NCBI GenBank assembly: GCA_965262595.1
Contig: OZ253548.1
Span: 372,001 to 436,000 of the forward strand
Length of the DNA stretch: 64,000 nucleotides
Origin: CATQHB01 sp965262595
Lineage (GTDB): Bacteria; Chloroflexota; Dehalococcoidia; Lucifugimonadales; UBA3495
Direction: 5' to 3'
Under the pieces are notes generated by a model, which had not been told where the DNA came from, ran no database searches, and saw only the letters and a list, made by a program, of their open reading frames with translations. A program made the translations under genes and the position numbers. This document shows positions 44,614 to 53,264 of the stretch, in pieces; within the stretch, counting starts at the first letter, position 1, and every line of letters begins with the position of its first letter.

Positions 44614-46008
44614 ATGGTAGAAGACCGAGATTTAATCCTGCAACTGACCGATTCCCTTACTCGGCGAAAGGGTGCCCTGCGCATTAGCCCGGAAGACCGG
44701 GCAGTTAATCTGGGCCAACTTCTGGACAAATACCTGTGGAGTTGTCCGACTGAAAGTTTACTCCAAACCGGAGCCATCGACCTGGATTCGGCCCGAACGC
44801 TTCAGGCGTTCAAGGACCTGGTTTACCTGAGTAATGACCGGGGCCAACTGACCGGTATGTTTTCCGGCATCGTCTTTAAGCAGCAGGAGCGGCCGGTTGG
44901 CCTGGAAGAATATCCAACTACTGAAAATGCCCGGGCGGGTGACACCGAAGTTTCAGTAATTGACCTGACTATTGACCGCATAAGCGTTGGCTACGATCGT
45001 AACTGGGTCGGCTTTCACCGCAGGCGGTGGGGCAGCGATCCCGCGTTCTTTTCGTCTTTTGTCCACGCCGCGCTGGAAGAGGCTCATGGCCCGGCCAGAG
45101 CGGAAGCTATACTGCGCCTCGACTCCGAAGAATGTAAGTTGCATCTTATCCACGCGGTGGGCCGCCGAATCTGGAACAGTGATTTCGAGAATTATTCCCG
45201 TTTCATCGGTGACCGGCAAATGTTCAAGACCGGCGATGAAACGGTACGGAACATTGCTAATGGCTCCGGTGGAATCTGTACTGAGAAAGTCCAAGCCCTG
45301 AAATTTCTTACCGACCATTACGGCCTGGTCTCCGAGTATCTCCTTGCCGGGGACAATGCCCGTGACCCCGCGCCGGTAAACAAGCTTCGGGAATTATTGA
45401 CTACTTTCGACTTTCGATTTTCCAAACGGTATATGCGCTACTGGCAACACGCCGCCTTGCTGTACCGGATAGATGGAATCCCGGTCCTGGTGGATGCTAC
45501 CAATGGCAACATTCCCTTCCTGTTTGTTCAAGGTACGGAGGCCGAGCGGATGCTGGGCTATGTCGATAAGCCGCCGATAGCGGTCAAGATGGTGGAGGCC
45601 GAGGAGAACTACTATTACCACCGCGTACCCCAGGACATACCGGAAAACCTGTTCTTCGCTCTGGAAAGTTGGCTGTCCGACACGGATATGGTGCAGGTTT
45701 TTGAGAACGAGCTGGGTCTTTACCTTTCCCGTGAGTTCTATGTGATGCCCTTGCCGTACCGGAATAGCAAAGAATACGAACGGTTGCGCCAGGAATATCT
45801 CACTATCTGCCGCCGCGCCAACTTTTACGGCGAAGTAAATCGGGAGTGGACGTTGGACTCGCCGCTGGGTCGGGAGTTGACTGCGGCCAACCCGAAGGTG
45901 GCGGCAAAAGTGTTGGCGGCTAAAGATGGGTTGCTGCAAAGGTATAATGAATGGGACCGGCCGGGCCACGATGCCGGCCTGGTAGTAATTCGCTTGGCGG
46001 GCGGATGA
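44614..46008 (+). CDS. Transglutaminase-like cysteine enzyme, function unknown
   Basis: 464 residues, no signal peptide or membrane segment. A central block has the order of a transglutaminase/arylamine acetyltransferase-type Cys-His-Asp triad: Cys222 in GSGGICTEKVQALKFL, His279 in YWQHAALLYRI, and Asp294 in PVLVDATNGN. The N-terminal 200 residues and the C-terminal 150 (with FENELGLYLSREFYVMP) are unrecognised. It sits just before the SecA-like gene (96-base gap), so a role in that system, for example crosslinking or cleaving a substrate, is possible. The triad assignment is by eye. Confidence 0.6.
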   Translation: MVEDRDLILQLTDSLTRRKGALRISPEDRAVNLGQLLDKYLWSCPTESLLQTGAIDLDSARTLQAFKDLVYLSNDRGQLTGMFSGIVFKQQERPVGLEEYPTTENARAGDTEVSVIDLTIDRISVGYDRNWVGFHRRRWGSDPAFFSSFVHAALEEAHGPARAEAILRLDSEECKLHLIHAVGRRIWNSDFENYSRFIGDRQMFKTGDETVRNIANGSGGICTEKVQALKFLTDHYGLVSEYLLAGDNARDPAPVNKLRELLTTFDFRFSKRYMRYWQHAALLYRIDGIPVLVDATNGNIPFLFVQGTEAERMLGYVDKPPIAVKMVEAEENYYYHRVPQDIPENLFFALESWLSDTDMVQVFENELGLYLSREFYVMPLPYRNSKEYERLRQEYLTICRRANFYGEVNREWTLDSPLGRELTAANPKVAAKVLAAKDGLLQRYNEWDRPGHDAGLVVIRLAGG

Positions 46009-46104
46009 CCCCAAGCATTCCGCTTCCCCGCTCAATGGCCAAGGCGACGGCTGTAGCGGATATGTGAGAACTAACCGGAATGGTGGGAGGTTGCCGAAAA
46101 TACC

Positions 46105-49100
46105 ATGGCTGGTCGGAAGGCCAGGAATCACCAAGCGCAAACATCGGCGTCAGGAAAAGGAAGAAAGGGAATATACGAAATGGGTACCAACACCAAATCT
46201 CATTCGAAACAGGCTGTCGGCGGTAATGCCGGAGCCATGGGCCTGCCTGGAGCCCTCGGAAGAGGGTCCCGGGCCGTCTTTGGCGCCTTGCCCTTTTCCA
46301 TCACTTCCATCACTTCCATCACTTCCATCACTTCCATTGCTTCTAAAGCGCCAATCCCACCTGGAGCTATTGGCAGTCTGACAGCCGGTACCGGCCGGGG
46401 ACTAGCCAAAGCGGAACATTCATTTTTGAGACAGGTTAGGGACTGTCACGCCGCCCTTGACCTGGGAAATTATTCCGATTCAGACTTGCGGGAGGCCATC
46501 AGCTACATAAGGGTGCAGTCGCGGCTTGAAGACACTGAGAATCGGCTGGCGGAAGTATTTGCCATCACCGACGAAACCATCCGCCGCCGCCTGGGGGCCT
46601 GGCGTTTTTTTGATCCCTCCTTTGACCGCCAAAACCTGGAAGTGTATTTTCGAGTGGCCCAATCCGACCAAAAGCCCCCGACCTCGCCGGCAACTGACTT
46701 GGACGGCGGGGAACACTGGACGAATGGCGGTGTGGAGCGGCGGGATAGGCCATCGGTGGCGCCGTTAAAGACGTTGCAGTCGCCGGAGGCAAACGTTCTG
46801 GACGACGACGAGCAAGTTATCGTCAATATTATTCGTCAACTGCAGGACCCGCGCCGGGGACTATACCGGTGGGACGTTCTCTTGTCAGCGGATTTCTACC
46901 AGGCGTTGGCGCGCAAGGATAATAATAAGCTGTTCCAATTTCAGGCAACCGACGAGCAAATACTTGCCGGGTTGTATTTGTTCCAGGGCAAAATTGTCGA
47001 GATGAGCGCCGGGGAGGGTAAAACCGTGGCCGCCGTCTTTCCTGCCGTGATGCAGGCGCTGATGGGCCGCTCGGTGCATGTCTTGACCGCCAATGATTAC
47101 CTGGCCGCCCGGGATTCCGGCTTGCTGGCTCCGGTTTACCAGTCCCTTGGCTTCACGGTAGGTTCCCTCCTCGGTTATATGGGCGACGACGAACGGCGGT
47201 ATGCCTATGGCAAGCAGATCGTCTATGGGACGATGCGGGAGTTTGGTTTCGATTTCCTGCGGGACAATCTTAAAATGTCGCCAGCCGAGCAAGTTCAAGG
47301 CCCGCTTCAAGCAGCGATAGTTGATGAGGCCGACCAGGCATTGGTGGACGAAGCGCGCACTCCTTTGATAATTGCCGGCGAGCCGCTAATAAATCGTCGG
47401 GCCTTTAACCGCGCAAATAGAGCGGTGGCCGACTTGATTAGCCTCCAGGCAAAAGTTGCCCAAGATTGCCGAGACCAGCTTTTGGAGGAAACGCCGGGCA
47501 GCAAAGCCTATGCGGCGTACTTGGGGCGGGCGTTGCTTGCCGACCCGGACAATGAGAATTTGCTGCGGCTGGTTGCGGCAGACCCGCGCTCCTACCGAAA
47601 TGCCGTCGCGACGGTGTACCCGGACGGCTCGGACTATGCCGATGAAACTCAAACCGGAGACCTGTACTACCTGGTTGACCGGGATAAGCGATTCGTGACC
47701 CTCACGGCGAGGGGAGTTGAGTTCCTGGTGAGCCGTCTGGGGGCTTTCTATGATGAACTTGGGCCCGTGTCGGGTCAGACATCGGGTTTGAAGCAAGAAC
47801 CGGCAGATGACTTTCCAGCAACTACCGGCTCCAATTTATTACGTAAGCGCGCTCTTCGGGTCAGCCTGGGGAATCAAGTGTACCAGTTGCTGCGGGCCTA
47901 CTTGTTGCTTGAGAAGGACTCGGACTATGTGGTGGCCGAAGATGCCGTGGTATTGATTGACCGTTATACCGGCCGCCCCTTACCGGACAGTCGCTACCAG
48001 GAAGGCCTGCACCCGGCCCTGGAAGCCAAGGAATCGGTTACCGTGAATCCGGACTGTGAGGCCCTGGCTCAGATCTCGGTGCAGGGATTCGCCAACCGCT
48101 ACCAATGGCTGGCCGGAATGACCGGCACCGCCAACGCCGCTATTGACGAGTTCAAGAGTATGTACTCCCGGGATGTTGTGTCGGTTCCCACGGTCAGGCC
48201 CGCCTTGCGGCAGGACTTGCCGAGCCGGGTGTATGAAACCCGCGAGGACAAACTGGCTGCCATCGCCGATTTGGTGCGAATGTGCAGTTGGACCGGAAGG
48301 CCGGTATTGGTCGGTGTTCAAACGGTCGAACAGTCGGAAGAACTGCACCAGCGACTTTTGCGGGAAGGTATAGGTTCCCGGTTGCTCAATGCAGTTACCG
48401 GCCATGATGAAGCGGATATTATTAGGGAAGCGGGCTCCTTTGGCGCGGTTACCGTCGCAACTAACATGGCCGGTCGCGGAACGGACATAATTCTTGAACC
48501 CGACCTGGACCGGCGCATTCTCGACCGATACCTGGCTTTGATTCAAGACCGCCTTGACCGGGGAGGCTCCGTCGTGGTCACTTGCTACACTGAAGGGGAA
48601 GCTGACATCCTGGCCGAGGCACTGAGGGACTCTGGAACATTCCGCTTTATCCGGCGGCGACCGGGCAAGCGGGAGGAGTTGGTGATTACGCCCGCCGGTT
48701 CGCCGGGCTTGCCGAAAGGTGAGCGACTCTTTATTGATAGCGGTGATGCTTTGGAGTTCGGCTTGGGACTCTGTGTCATCGGTTCCGAATTCAATGAGTC
48801 TCCCCGGGTTGCATTACAACTCAAGGGCCGGAGCGGGAGGCAAGGACAGTTTGGCAGTACCCGCTTCCTGTTGTCGTGGGAAGACCGGCTCCTGGTCCAC
48901 CGGGGAAGTCGTCCGCCGGTCCGGGTGGAGCGCCGCAAGACCGACGCCGCGGGTAGGGTCTATTTTGAAGGTCCCTCGGTGGAGAAGTTCCTTCTCCGGC
49001 GCCAGGAAGCGGTCGAACGGGAAGCGGCGGTGCAACGCAGCGTGATTTTGGATTACGCCGCCGTATCTGACGCACACACCGAGGCGTATTATGCGACACG

Positions 49101-49692
49101 GTGTCACTCAATGGCTGGCGATATATCCTTTGAAACAAGCGGACAATCTTGTTTTGAATACTGCGCGGCGCTTGCGGGGGGTGCGGCGTTACGCGTCGTT
49201 GAGCGGCGCTTTCCCGGCGGGGACGGGGCCGATTATGGTCGCCGTTTCGCCGGCCTGTTAGCTGAGCTTGATCGATGGTTTGGCCTGGATGGAGCGTCCC
49301 TCAGGTCTGCTGCCCTGGATTCCTTGCCTGCCCAGTTGAAGCGGCTGATGATGGAGCGCCTGGAGTCGATACAGTCCCAAGTGGGCGCGGACAAGTTTGC
49401 CAATCTGGTCCGATTGCTGCTCTTACAGACCGGTGACGAGTTGTGGAAGGACTATTGCGCCGGTCTGCGGTCGCTCACCGTCAGTTCCCGCCTGGGCAAT
49501 TATGGGCATAAGTCCGCCGTAGCCGACTATATCATCCACGCCTCCGACGAGTGGCAAAGATTTCAAGAGGAGAAGGACGACTTATTCCTGTCCCGCTTAT
49601 TGACCTTTCCTTTAGACCGGCTAAATACAGTTAGTCCTCAGCGCGAAAAGGCGGTAGAATTAGATAAGAGCGTGGCGAAGTTGCTAAGCTAA
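46105..49692 (+). CDS. Divergent SecA-like ATPase (accessory SecA)
   Basis: 1195 residues. The motor core is SecA-type: Walker A SAGEGKT (residues 301-307), VHVLTANDYLAARD, DEAD box at 407-410 (DEADQALVDEARTPLIIAG), MTGTA, NMAGRGTDI near 788 and the motif VI-like LKGRSGRQGQFGSTRF. Differences from housekeeping SecA: about 180 extra N-terminal residues with an ITS repeat, DEAD instead of DEVD, about 80 residues inserted after MAGRGTDI, and no C-terminal zinc-binding CxC...CH tail. It probably drives export of a limited set of proteins through SecYEG. An alternative start is ATG 46180. Confidence 0.8.
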   Translation: MAGRKARNHQAQTSASGKGRKGIYEMGTNTKSHSKQAVGGNAGAMGLPGALGRGSRAVFGALPFSITSITSITSITSIASKAPIPPGAIGSLTAGTGRGLAKAEHSFLRQVRDCHAALDLGNYSDSDLREAISYIRVQSRLEDTENRLAEVFAITDETIRRRLGAWRFFDPSFDRQNLEVYFRVAQSDQKPPTSPATDLDGGEHWTNGGVERRDRPSVAPLKTLQSPEANVLDDDEQVIVNIIRQLQDPRRGLYRWDVLLSADFYQALARKDNNKLFQFQATDEQILAGLYLFQGKIVEMSAGEGKTVAAVFPAVMQALMGRSVHVLTANDYLAARDSGLLAPVYQSLGFTVGSLLGYMGDDERRYAYGKQIVYGTMREFGFDFLRDNLKMSPAEQVQGPLQAAIVDEADQALVDEARTPLIIAGEPLINRRAFNRANRAVADLISLQAKVAQDCRDQLLEETPGSKAYAAYLGRALLADPDNENLLRLVAADPRSYRNAVATVYPDGSDYADETQTGDLYYLVDRDKRFVTLTARGVEFLVSRLGAFYDELGPVSGQTSGLKQEPADDFPATTGSNLLRKRALRVSLGNQVYQLLRAYLLLEKDSDYVVAEDAVVLIDRYTGRPLPDSRYQEGLHPALEAKESVTVNPDCEALAQISVQGFANRYQWLAGMTGTANAAIDEFKSMYSRDVVSVPTVRPALRQDLPSRVYETREDKLAAIADLVRMCSWTGRPVLVGVQTVEQSEELHQRLLREGIGSRLLNAVTGHDEADIIREAGSFGAVTVATNMAGRGTDIILEPDLDRRILDRYLALIQDRLDRGGSVVVTCYTEGEADILAEALRDSGTFRFIRRRPGKREELVITPAGSPGLPKGERLFIDSGDALEFGLGLCVIGSEFNESPRVALQLKGRSGRQGQFGSTRFLLSWEDRLLVHRGSRPPVRVERRKTDAAGRVYFEGPSVEKFLLRRQEAVEREAAVQRSVILDYAAVSDAHTEAYYATRCHSMAGDISFETSGQSCFEYCAALAGGAALRVVERRFPGGDGADYGRRFAGLLAELDRWFGLDGASLRSAALDSLPAQLKRLMMERLESIQSQVGADKFANLVRLLLLQTGDELWKDYCAGLRSLTVSSRLGNYGHKSAVADYIIHASDEWQRFQEEKDDLFLSRLLTFPLDRLNTVSPQREKAVELDKSVAKLLS
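46297..46341 (+). repeat. In-frame 9-base tandem repeat in the SecA-like gene
   Basis: Four identical units TCCATCACT plus a fifth variant unit, coding SIT repeats near residues 65-79. Nine-base units keep the reading frame, so change in copy number would alter only the length of the N-terminal extension. Confidence 0.85.
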
Positions 49693-49826
49693 CCGAAGGC
49701 CGGTGTTTGGCAATTAGGGACGAAGCCGGTCATTGTAAATCCGTTTGCAGGGCAATACCAAACTGGAAAAGCTAATGCAGCAGGAATGACCAAGGTACCC
49801 TGGGTGAGGCGGGCTAAGGAGTTGAA

Positions 49827-50933
49827 ATGGCTTCAAGATTTCGTAAGTTGAGCATGGCAATGCTGGGAGGAGGCATGGTGGCCGGTTCGCCCCTCATTGC
49901 CGCTTGCAGCAGCATCCCTTTCATCGGCGCCAGTGACGAGAAGCGCTTCGAGGAATGGAAGGCCACCGACGGAGCGACCGGCCGGATTAACCTGCAAGCT
50001 GTTGAGGAGGCGTTCAAGGCTTCCTGGGACTTCGGGAACGCCAAAGACTTCGAGACGCGGGTTAACGAAATCTACGAAGGCGACGGTGTTGTCGTGTTTC
50101 GCGTCTACCATATTATTGGAGATGAGGAAGTAAGGCGATTTAGGCTGGAGGGCTGGGAAGACCTGGATTTCGACGGCCGTATTGATAGATCAACGGACGA
50201 AGGACTCTTCATTATAAATGAAGAGAAGAACGAATACTTTCTGATTGGTCACCTCGCCAACGGCTATTACAGGAGCCGTTTTGGTTTGGGGGAGCCGGAC
50301 GAGGACAAATCGGTCATAGTTCGCGCTTACTTTACCGAAGGTGAGCAGGGCGAGAACCTTGTGAAGGTGGAGAACTGGAAGGACCAGAACGGCGATGGCA
50401 TCATTGTCGAGGGGCAAGATAGTTTGAACTCTTCCTTCACGAAGCCGTTGAGCGAACCTTTATCTCCGGAATTCATTGGCGCATTCAAGAATTACATCGC
50501 CGAGGACTCAGTGTTCACCCTTTGGGTAATGAGCGGCTCCCCCAGGGCTCGGGACCTTTACCGTACTCCTCCAAATCTTTGGGGTGAATTTTACGTTGAA
50601 CGTACCTTGTTCCGAGATAGTGACCGGTACGCCGAGCAGCTGGAGGTGAACCGCGTCTTCGCCGAAGCCCAAGAGTCAATATTCGGGGACCGGTACCGGG
50701 AAGCCGGGGTCAACATCGGCGCCGCCCGCCAGACCTACCTAGAAGCGGTTAAAGCAACCGGTTCATTCGATGAATCTAGTGTTTTTGCCCGAGCCCGCAA
50801 GGTCACTTGCCACCTTTACCAAACTAACTGTCCCATATCTGAATTAGAGTCTGAGGGTGATTTTAATGGCGGCGGCGGACAGGTGCGGTTTAGGGGCAAA
50901 CGCCGGGAACAAAGAAGACGGCAATATAGGTAG
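49827..50933 (+). CDS. Lipoprotein with EF-hand-like loops, paralogue 1
   Basis: 368 residues. A signal sequence (MASRFRKLSMAMLGGGMVAG) leads to the lipobox LIAAC with Cys27, so it is a predicted lipoprotein. The mature part shares a domain with the next gene: ATDGATGRINLQAVEEAFKAS, then FETRVNEIYEGDGVVVFR. DxDxDG-type loops (DLDFDGRIDRSTDE and DQNGDGIIVEGQD) suggest calcium binding. A Gly- and Arg-rich end closes it. The function is unknown. GGAG lies 7 bases before the ATG. Confidence 0.75.
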   Translation: MASRFRKLSMAMLGGGMVAGSPLIAACSSIPFIGASDEKRFEEWKATDGATGRINLQAVEEAFKASWDFGNAKDFETRVNEIYEGDGVVVFRVYHIIGDEEVRRFRLEGWEDLDFDGRIDRSTDEGLFIINEEKNEYFLIGHLANGYYRSRFGLGEPDEDKSVIVRAYFTEGEQGENLVKVENWKDQNGDGIIVEGQDSLNSSFTKPLSEPLSPEFIGAFKNYIAEDSVFTLWVMSGSPRARDLYRTPPNLWGEFYVERTLFRDSDRYAEQLEVNRVFAEAQESIFGDRYREAGVNIGAARQTYLEAVKATGSFDESSVFARARKVTCHLYQTNCPISELESEGDFNGGGGQVRFRGKRREQRRRQYR

Positions 50934-51052
50934 AAGACAGCTAAGCCATCGGCCCAAGATGGGTGCGGTTCGGTAAACACATCACCAATGGCTGAAGTAG
51001 ATTAATACCTACGGAATTCCTCAAACGGGTTGGCCGATTCAAGGAGGTCACA

Positions 51053-51850
51053 ATGGCGCCGAAAATTCGCAAGTTAAGCATGGCAATCCTTTCCGGAGGT
51101 CTGGTAGCCGGATCGCCGCTGATCGCCGCATGTAGCAGCGGCCCGTCTTACGAAGACTGGGCGGCAACTGATGGCGCAGCAGGTCGGATTAACCTGGACG
51201 ACGTTCAGGGGGCGTTCAAGTCTTCCAAAAGCGCGACCGAATTTGAAAAGCGGGTCAATGAAATCTATGAGGGTGACGGCATCGTCCTCATTCGCTCTCT
51301 GCAGGACGGCGACCGGCTGACTTTGGAAGGTTGGGAAGACCTGAATGGCAACAACGATATCAATGATTCCCAGGACGAACTGCTCTTCTCCATCGTCAAG
51401 GAAAATGAAGAGTACGATATGCAGGGACACCATTCCAACGGCTATTATCGCAGCCAATTTGGGGCCGGGGATTTCCTGTTTACGTATCTTCTCATTAGCA
51501 GTTTCAACCGGGGACCCTACTTTTATCACACGCCAATAAACCGGGGGTCGTCCATTCGACAACAGCGGGGTAACTACCGCCAGTCCAGCGGGTACTCTTC
51601 CCAAGTATCCAGAAATAGCCAATATGCCACCAGACAGCAGGGGTTTTCCGGTTCCCGTTACCAGCAGTCTTCGCGAAACATCAGCTCGGGAAGGCAGACT
51701 TACCAGCAGACCCAGAGATCTACCGGCGCCTTTAAGTCGAGCAGCGCCATCTCCCGTGGCGGTAAAGGCTCCGCGGTCTCCCGGAGCAGCGGCGGCGGCT
51801 TTTCGGGCGGTGGTGGAAGAGTTCAACTGAGGGGTCGCCGGCAGGGATAG
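51053..51850 (+). CDS. Lipoprotein with low-complexity Ser/Arg/Gly tail, paralogue 2
   Basis: 265 residues. It has the same signal peptide and lipobox (LIAAC, Cys27) as its neighbour and the shared domain (ATDGAAGRINLDDVQGAFKSS, FEKRVNEIYEGDGIVLIR). One EF-hand-like loop is DLNGNNDINDSQDE. Residues from about 165 on are a Ser/Arg/Gln/Gly-rich low-complexity tail. This layout resembles the DUF1190 lipoproteins (YgiB/YjfM) of enterobacterial loci that carry PspA and DUF350 proteins, but homology is not shown. Shine-Dalgarno AAGGAGG. Confidence 0.75.
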   Translation: MAPKIRKLSMAILSGGLVAGSPLIAACSSGPSYEDWAATDGAAGRINLDDVQGAFKSSKSATEFEKRVNEIYEGDGIVLIRSLQDGDRLTLEGWEDLNGNNDINDSQDELLFSIVKENEEYDMQGHHSNGYYRSQFGAGDFLFTYLLISSFNRGPYFYHTPINRGSSIRQQRGNYRQSSGYSSQVSRNSQYATRQQGFSGSRYQQSSRNISSGRQTYQQTQRSTGAFKSSSAISRGGKGSAVSRSSGGGFSGGGGRVQLRGRRQG

Positions 51851-51978
51851 CCGGGTTTACTATAGCTGCCTTTTCTTTGATTGCGGTGTGGGAATAGTGG
51901 GCATCCCGCAGGGTCCCGCCGGTTCAACCGGCTTGCTGTGAGACGGGACCAAAAAACTTCCTTTGGTCGAGTTGCTTG

Positions 51979-53070
51979 ATGGCGCAAAAAAATAAGGACA
52001 ATGCCGACATTGCGTTGTCGATCGCTTTGCGGGGCGCCCCGCCGGATGCCGCCCTCCAATTGGTCTTTCGGGTGGAACACTCCCGCACCACTTTCGCGCA
52101 GCTTTTGAATGCAGTGTTCCCGGAGTATGAATCGGCTCAGGAGGCAGTTGAGAGGACGCTGGATGTCCAGGAAAACCCGGACTTGCCGGATATTTATGAC
52201 CTGCTGCTGCCGATTATCGAGCAACATCGCCGGGGGTTGTGCCGCCTTAATTTGGCAGTCGGCGGGGAGCGCCCGGCGGAACTCTTTGACGCGATAGAAG
52301 AATACCTTGAGCCACCTTCGAACATTCACCAGGGTGTGCCCGGTTGTTTCGGCCTCGACTTGGTGCTGGTCCCGGAGTACCGGGCCTTGGAATATGCCGA
52401 GAAGCAGGGATATGGGGAGGGGCCGGAAGAGCTGTTGGGATGGCTACGGTCGTGTACCTTGCTTTACTTTCTGGACAAGCACGAGTACCGACTCTTGCCA
52501 CCGGAAGAAAGGGATTGCCCAATAGAGGGGGATACCCTGAACTTGATAGTCGAGGATTTGCGTCTTCGCCAATTCCTCGGTCATTCAGGCGATTTCGGCT
52601 CCGGCGCGACCAACTCCGACGAACTCGGCCCATTGGAAATTACACCCACCGGACGCCGCTTTATCGGCGCGCTGCTGTCGGAGACTGAGGCCTGTATTGA
52701 CCGGTTCGATGTCTTCAAAGATGTGCTATGGGACCCGGATACCGATTCGGCGGAATTTGATACCGGTTATGGTGATGACTTGCGGGTGCAGGTGTTTATT
52801 GCCGAAGGACTGGACCCGGTACGTACGGTATTTCTGCTCCGCCTCTACGACGGAACGCTGGATGAGCTAAAGTTGACCTGGCCGGAATTAATCGGTGATC
52901 CGGACTTTTTCGACCAAATACTTGAGCCGGTGGTGGACCGGTGCCAGGCCCCGGAAGAGCTGCTCCAGGCCATTATAGAAGACGGTTACGCGTATGCCGA
53001 AGAACGCGCCGAATCTGAACGGGAAGAATGGTCTCAAGCGGAAATAGCCAGGCGGTTACGGGCTTTGTAG
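51979..53070 (+). CDS. Acidic protein of unknown function
   Basis: 363 residues from the ATG at 51979 (a TTG lies just before). It is strongly acidic, with no signal peptide and no membrane segment. Leucine- and Asp/Glu-rich helices dominate, ending in a charged helix EERAESEREEWSQAEIARRLRAL. I recognise no domain. It follows the two lipoprotein genes on the same strand and ends at a bidirectional terminator, so it is probably the last gene of the SecA-like locus. Confidence 0.7.
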   Translation: MAQKNKDNADIALSIALRGAPPDAALQLVFRVEHSRTTFAQLLNAVFPEYESAQEAVERTLDVQENPDLPDIYDLLLPIIEQHRRGLCRLNLAVGGERPAELFDAIEEYLEPPSNIHQGVPGCFGLDLVLVPEYRALEYAEKQGYGEGPEELLGWLRSCTLLYFLDKHEYRLLPPEERDCPIEGDTLNLIVEDLRLRQFLGHSGDFGSGATNSDELGPLEITPTGRRFIGALLSETEACIDRFDVFKDVLWDPDTDSAEFDTGYGDDLRVQVFIAEGLDPVRTVFLLRLYDGTLDELKLTWPELIGDPDFFDQILEPVVDRCQAPEELLQAIIEDGYAYAEERAESEREEWSQAEIARRLRAL

Positions 53071-53181
53071 TCCTTCCGTCCGTTAGTTGGCCGCGGCTGT
53101 CTCGGCCCTGCCTTGTCTCTGGCCGCGCACTTCTTCCCCTTTGATTCTTGCATTCGTTTATACGGCGTCACCCAACTTAGG

Positions 53182-53214
53182 AAAAGGGCGGTACGATTCA
53201 GTACCGCCCCCTTT
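53182..53214. terminator. Bidirectional intrinsic terminator
   Basis: GGGCGGTAC (53186-53194) pairs with GTACCGCCC (53201-53209) over a 6-base loop. An A-run precedes and CCTTT follows on the plus strand, so the minus strand reads stem plus TTTTCC. It lies between two convergent genes, ending the rightward unknown gene and the leftward DUF350 gene. Confidence 0.75.
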
Positions 53215-53264
53215 GTTGTCCCGCCAATTTTCCCGGAAGTTCAGGATCGCGTCGATTTTTTGTA

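Noticed and set aside
46297..46341. CRISPR array
   Set aside because: The repeats are 9 bases, contiguous, without spacers, and in frame within a gene. The same holds for the 12-base repeat at 31661-31750.
46105..49692. Housekeeping secA
   Set aside because: Its DEAD variant, missing zinc tail, extra N-terminal region, insertions and neighbours point to an accessory motor. A full genome check is needed to be certain.
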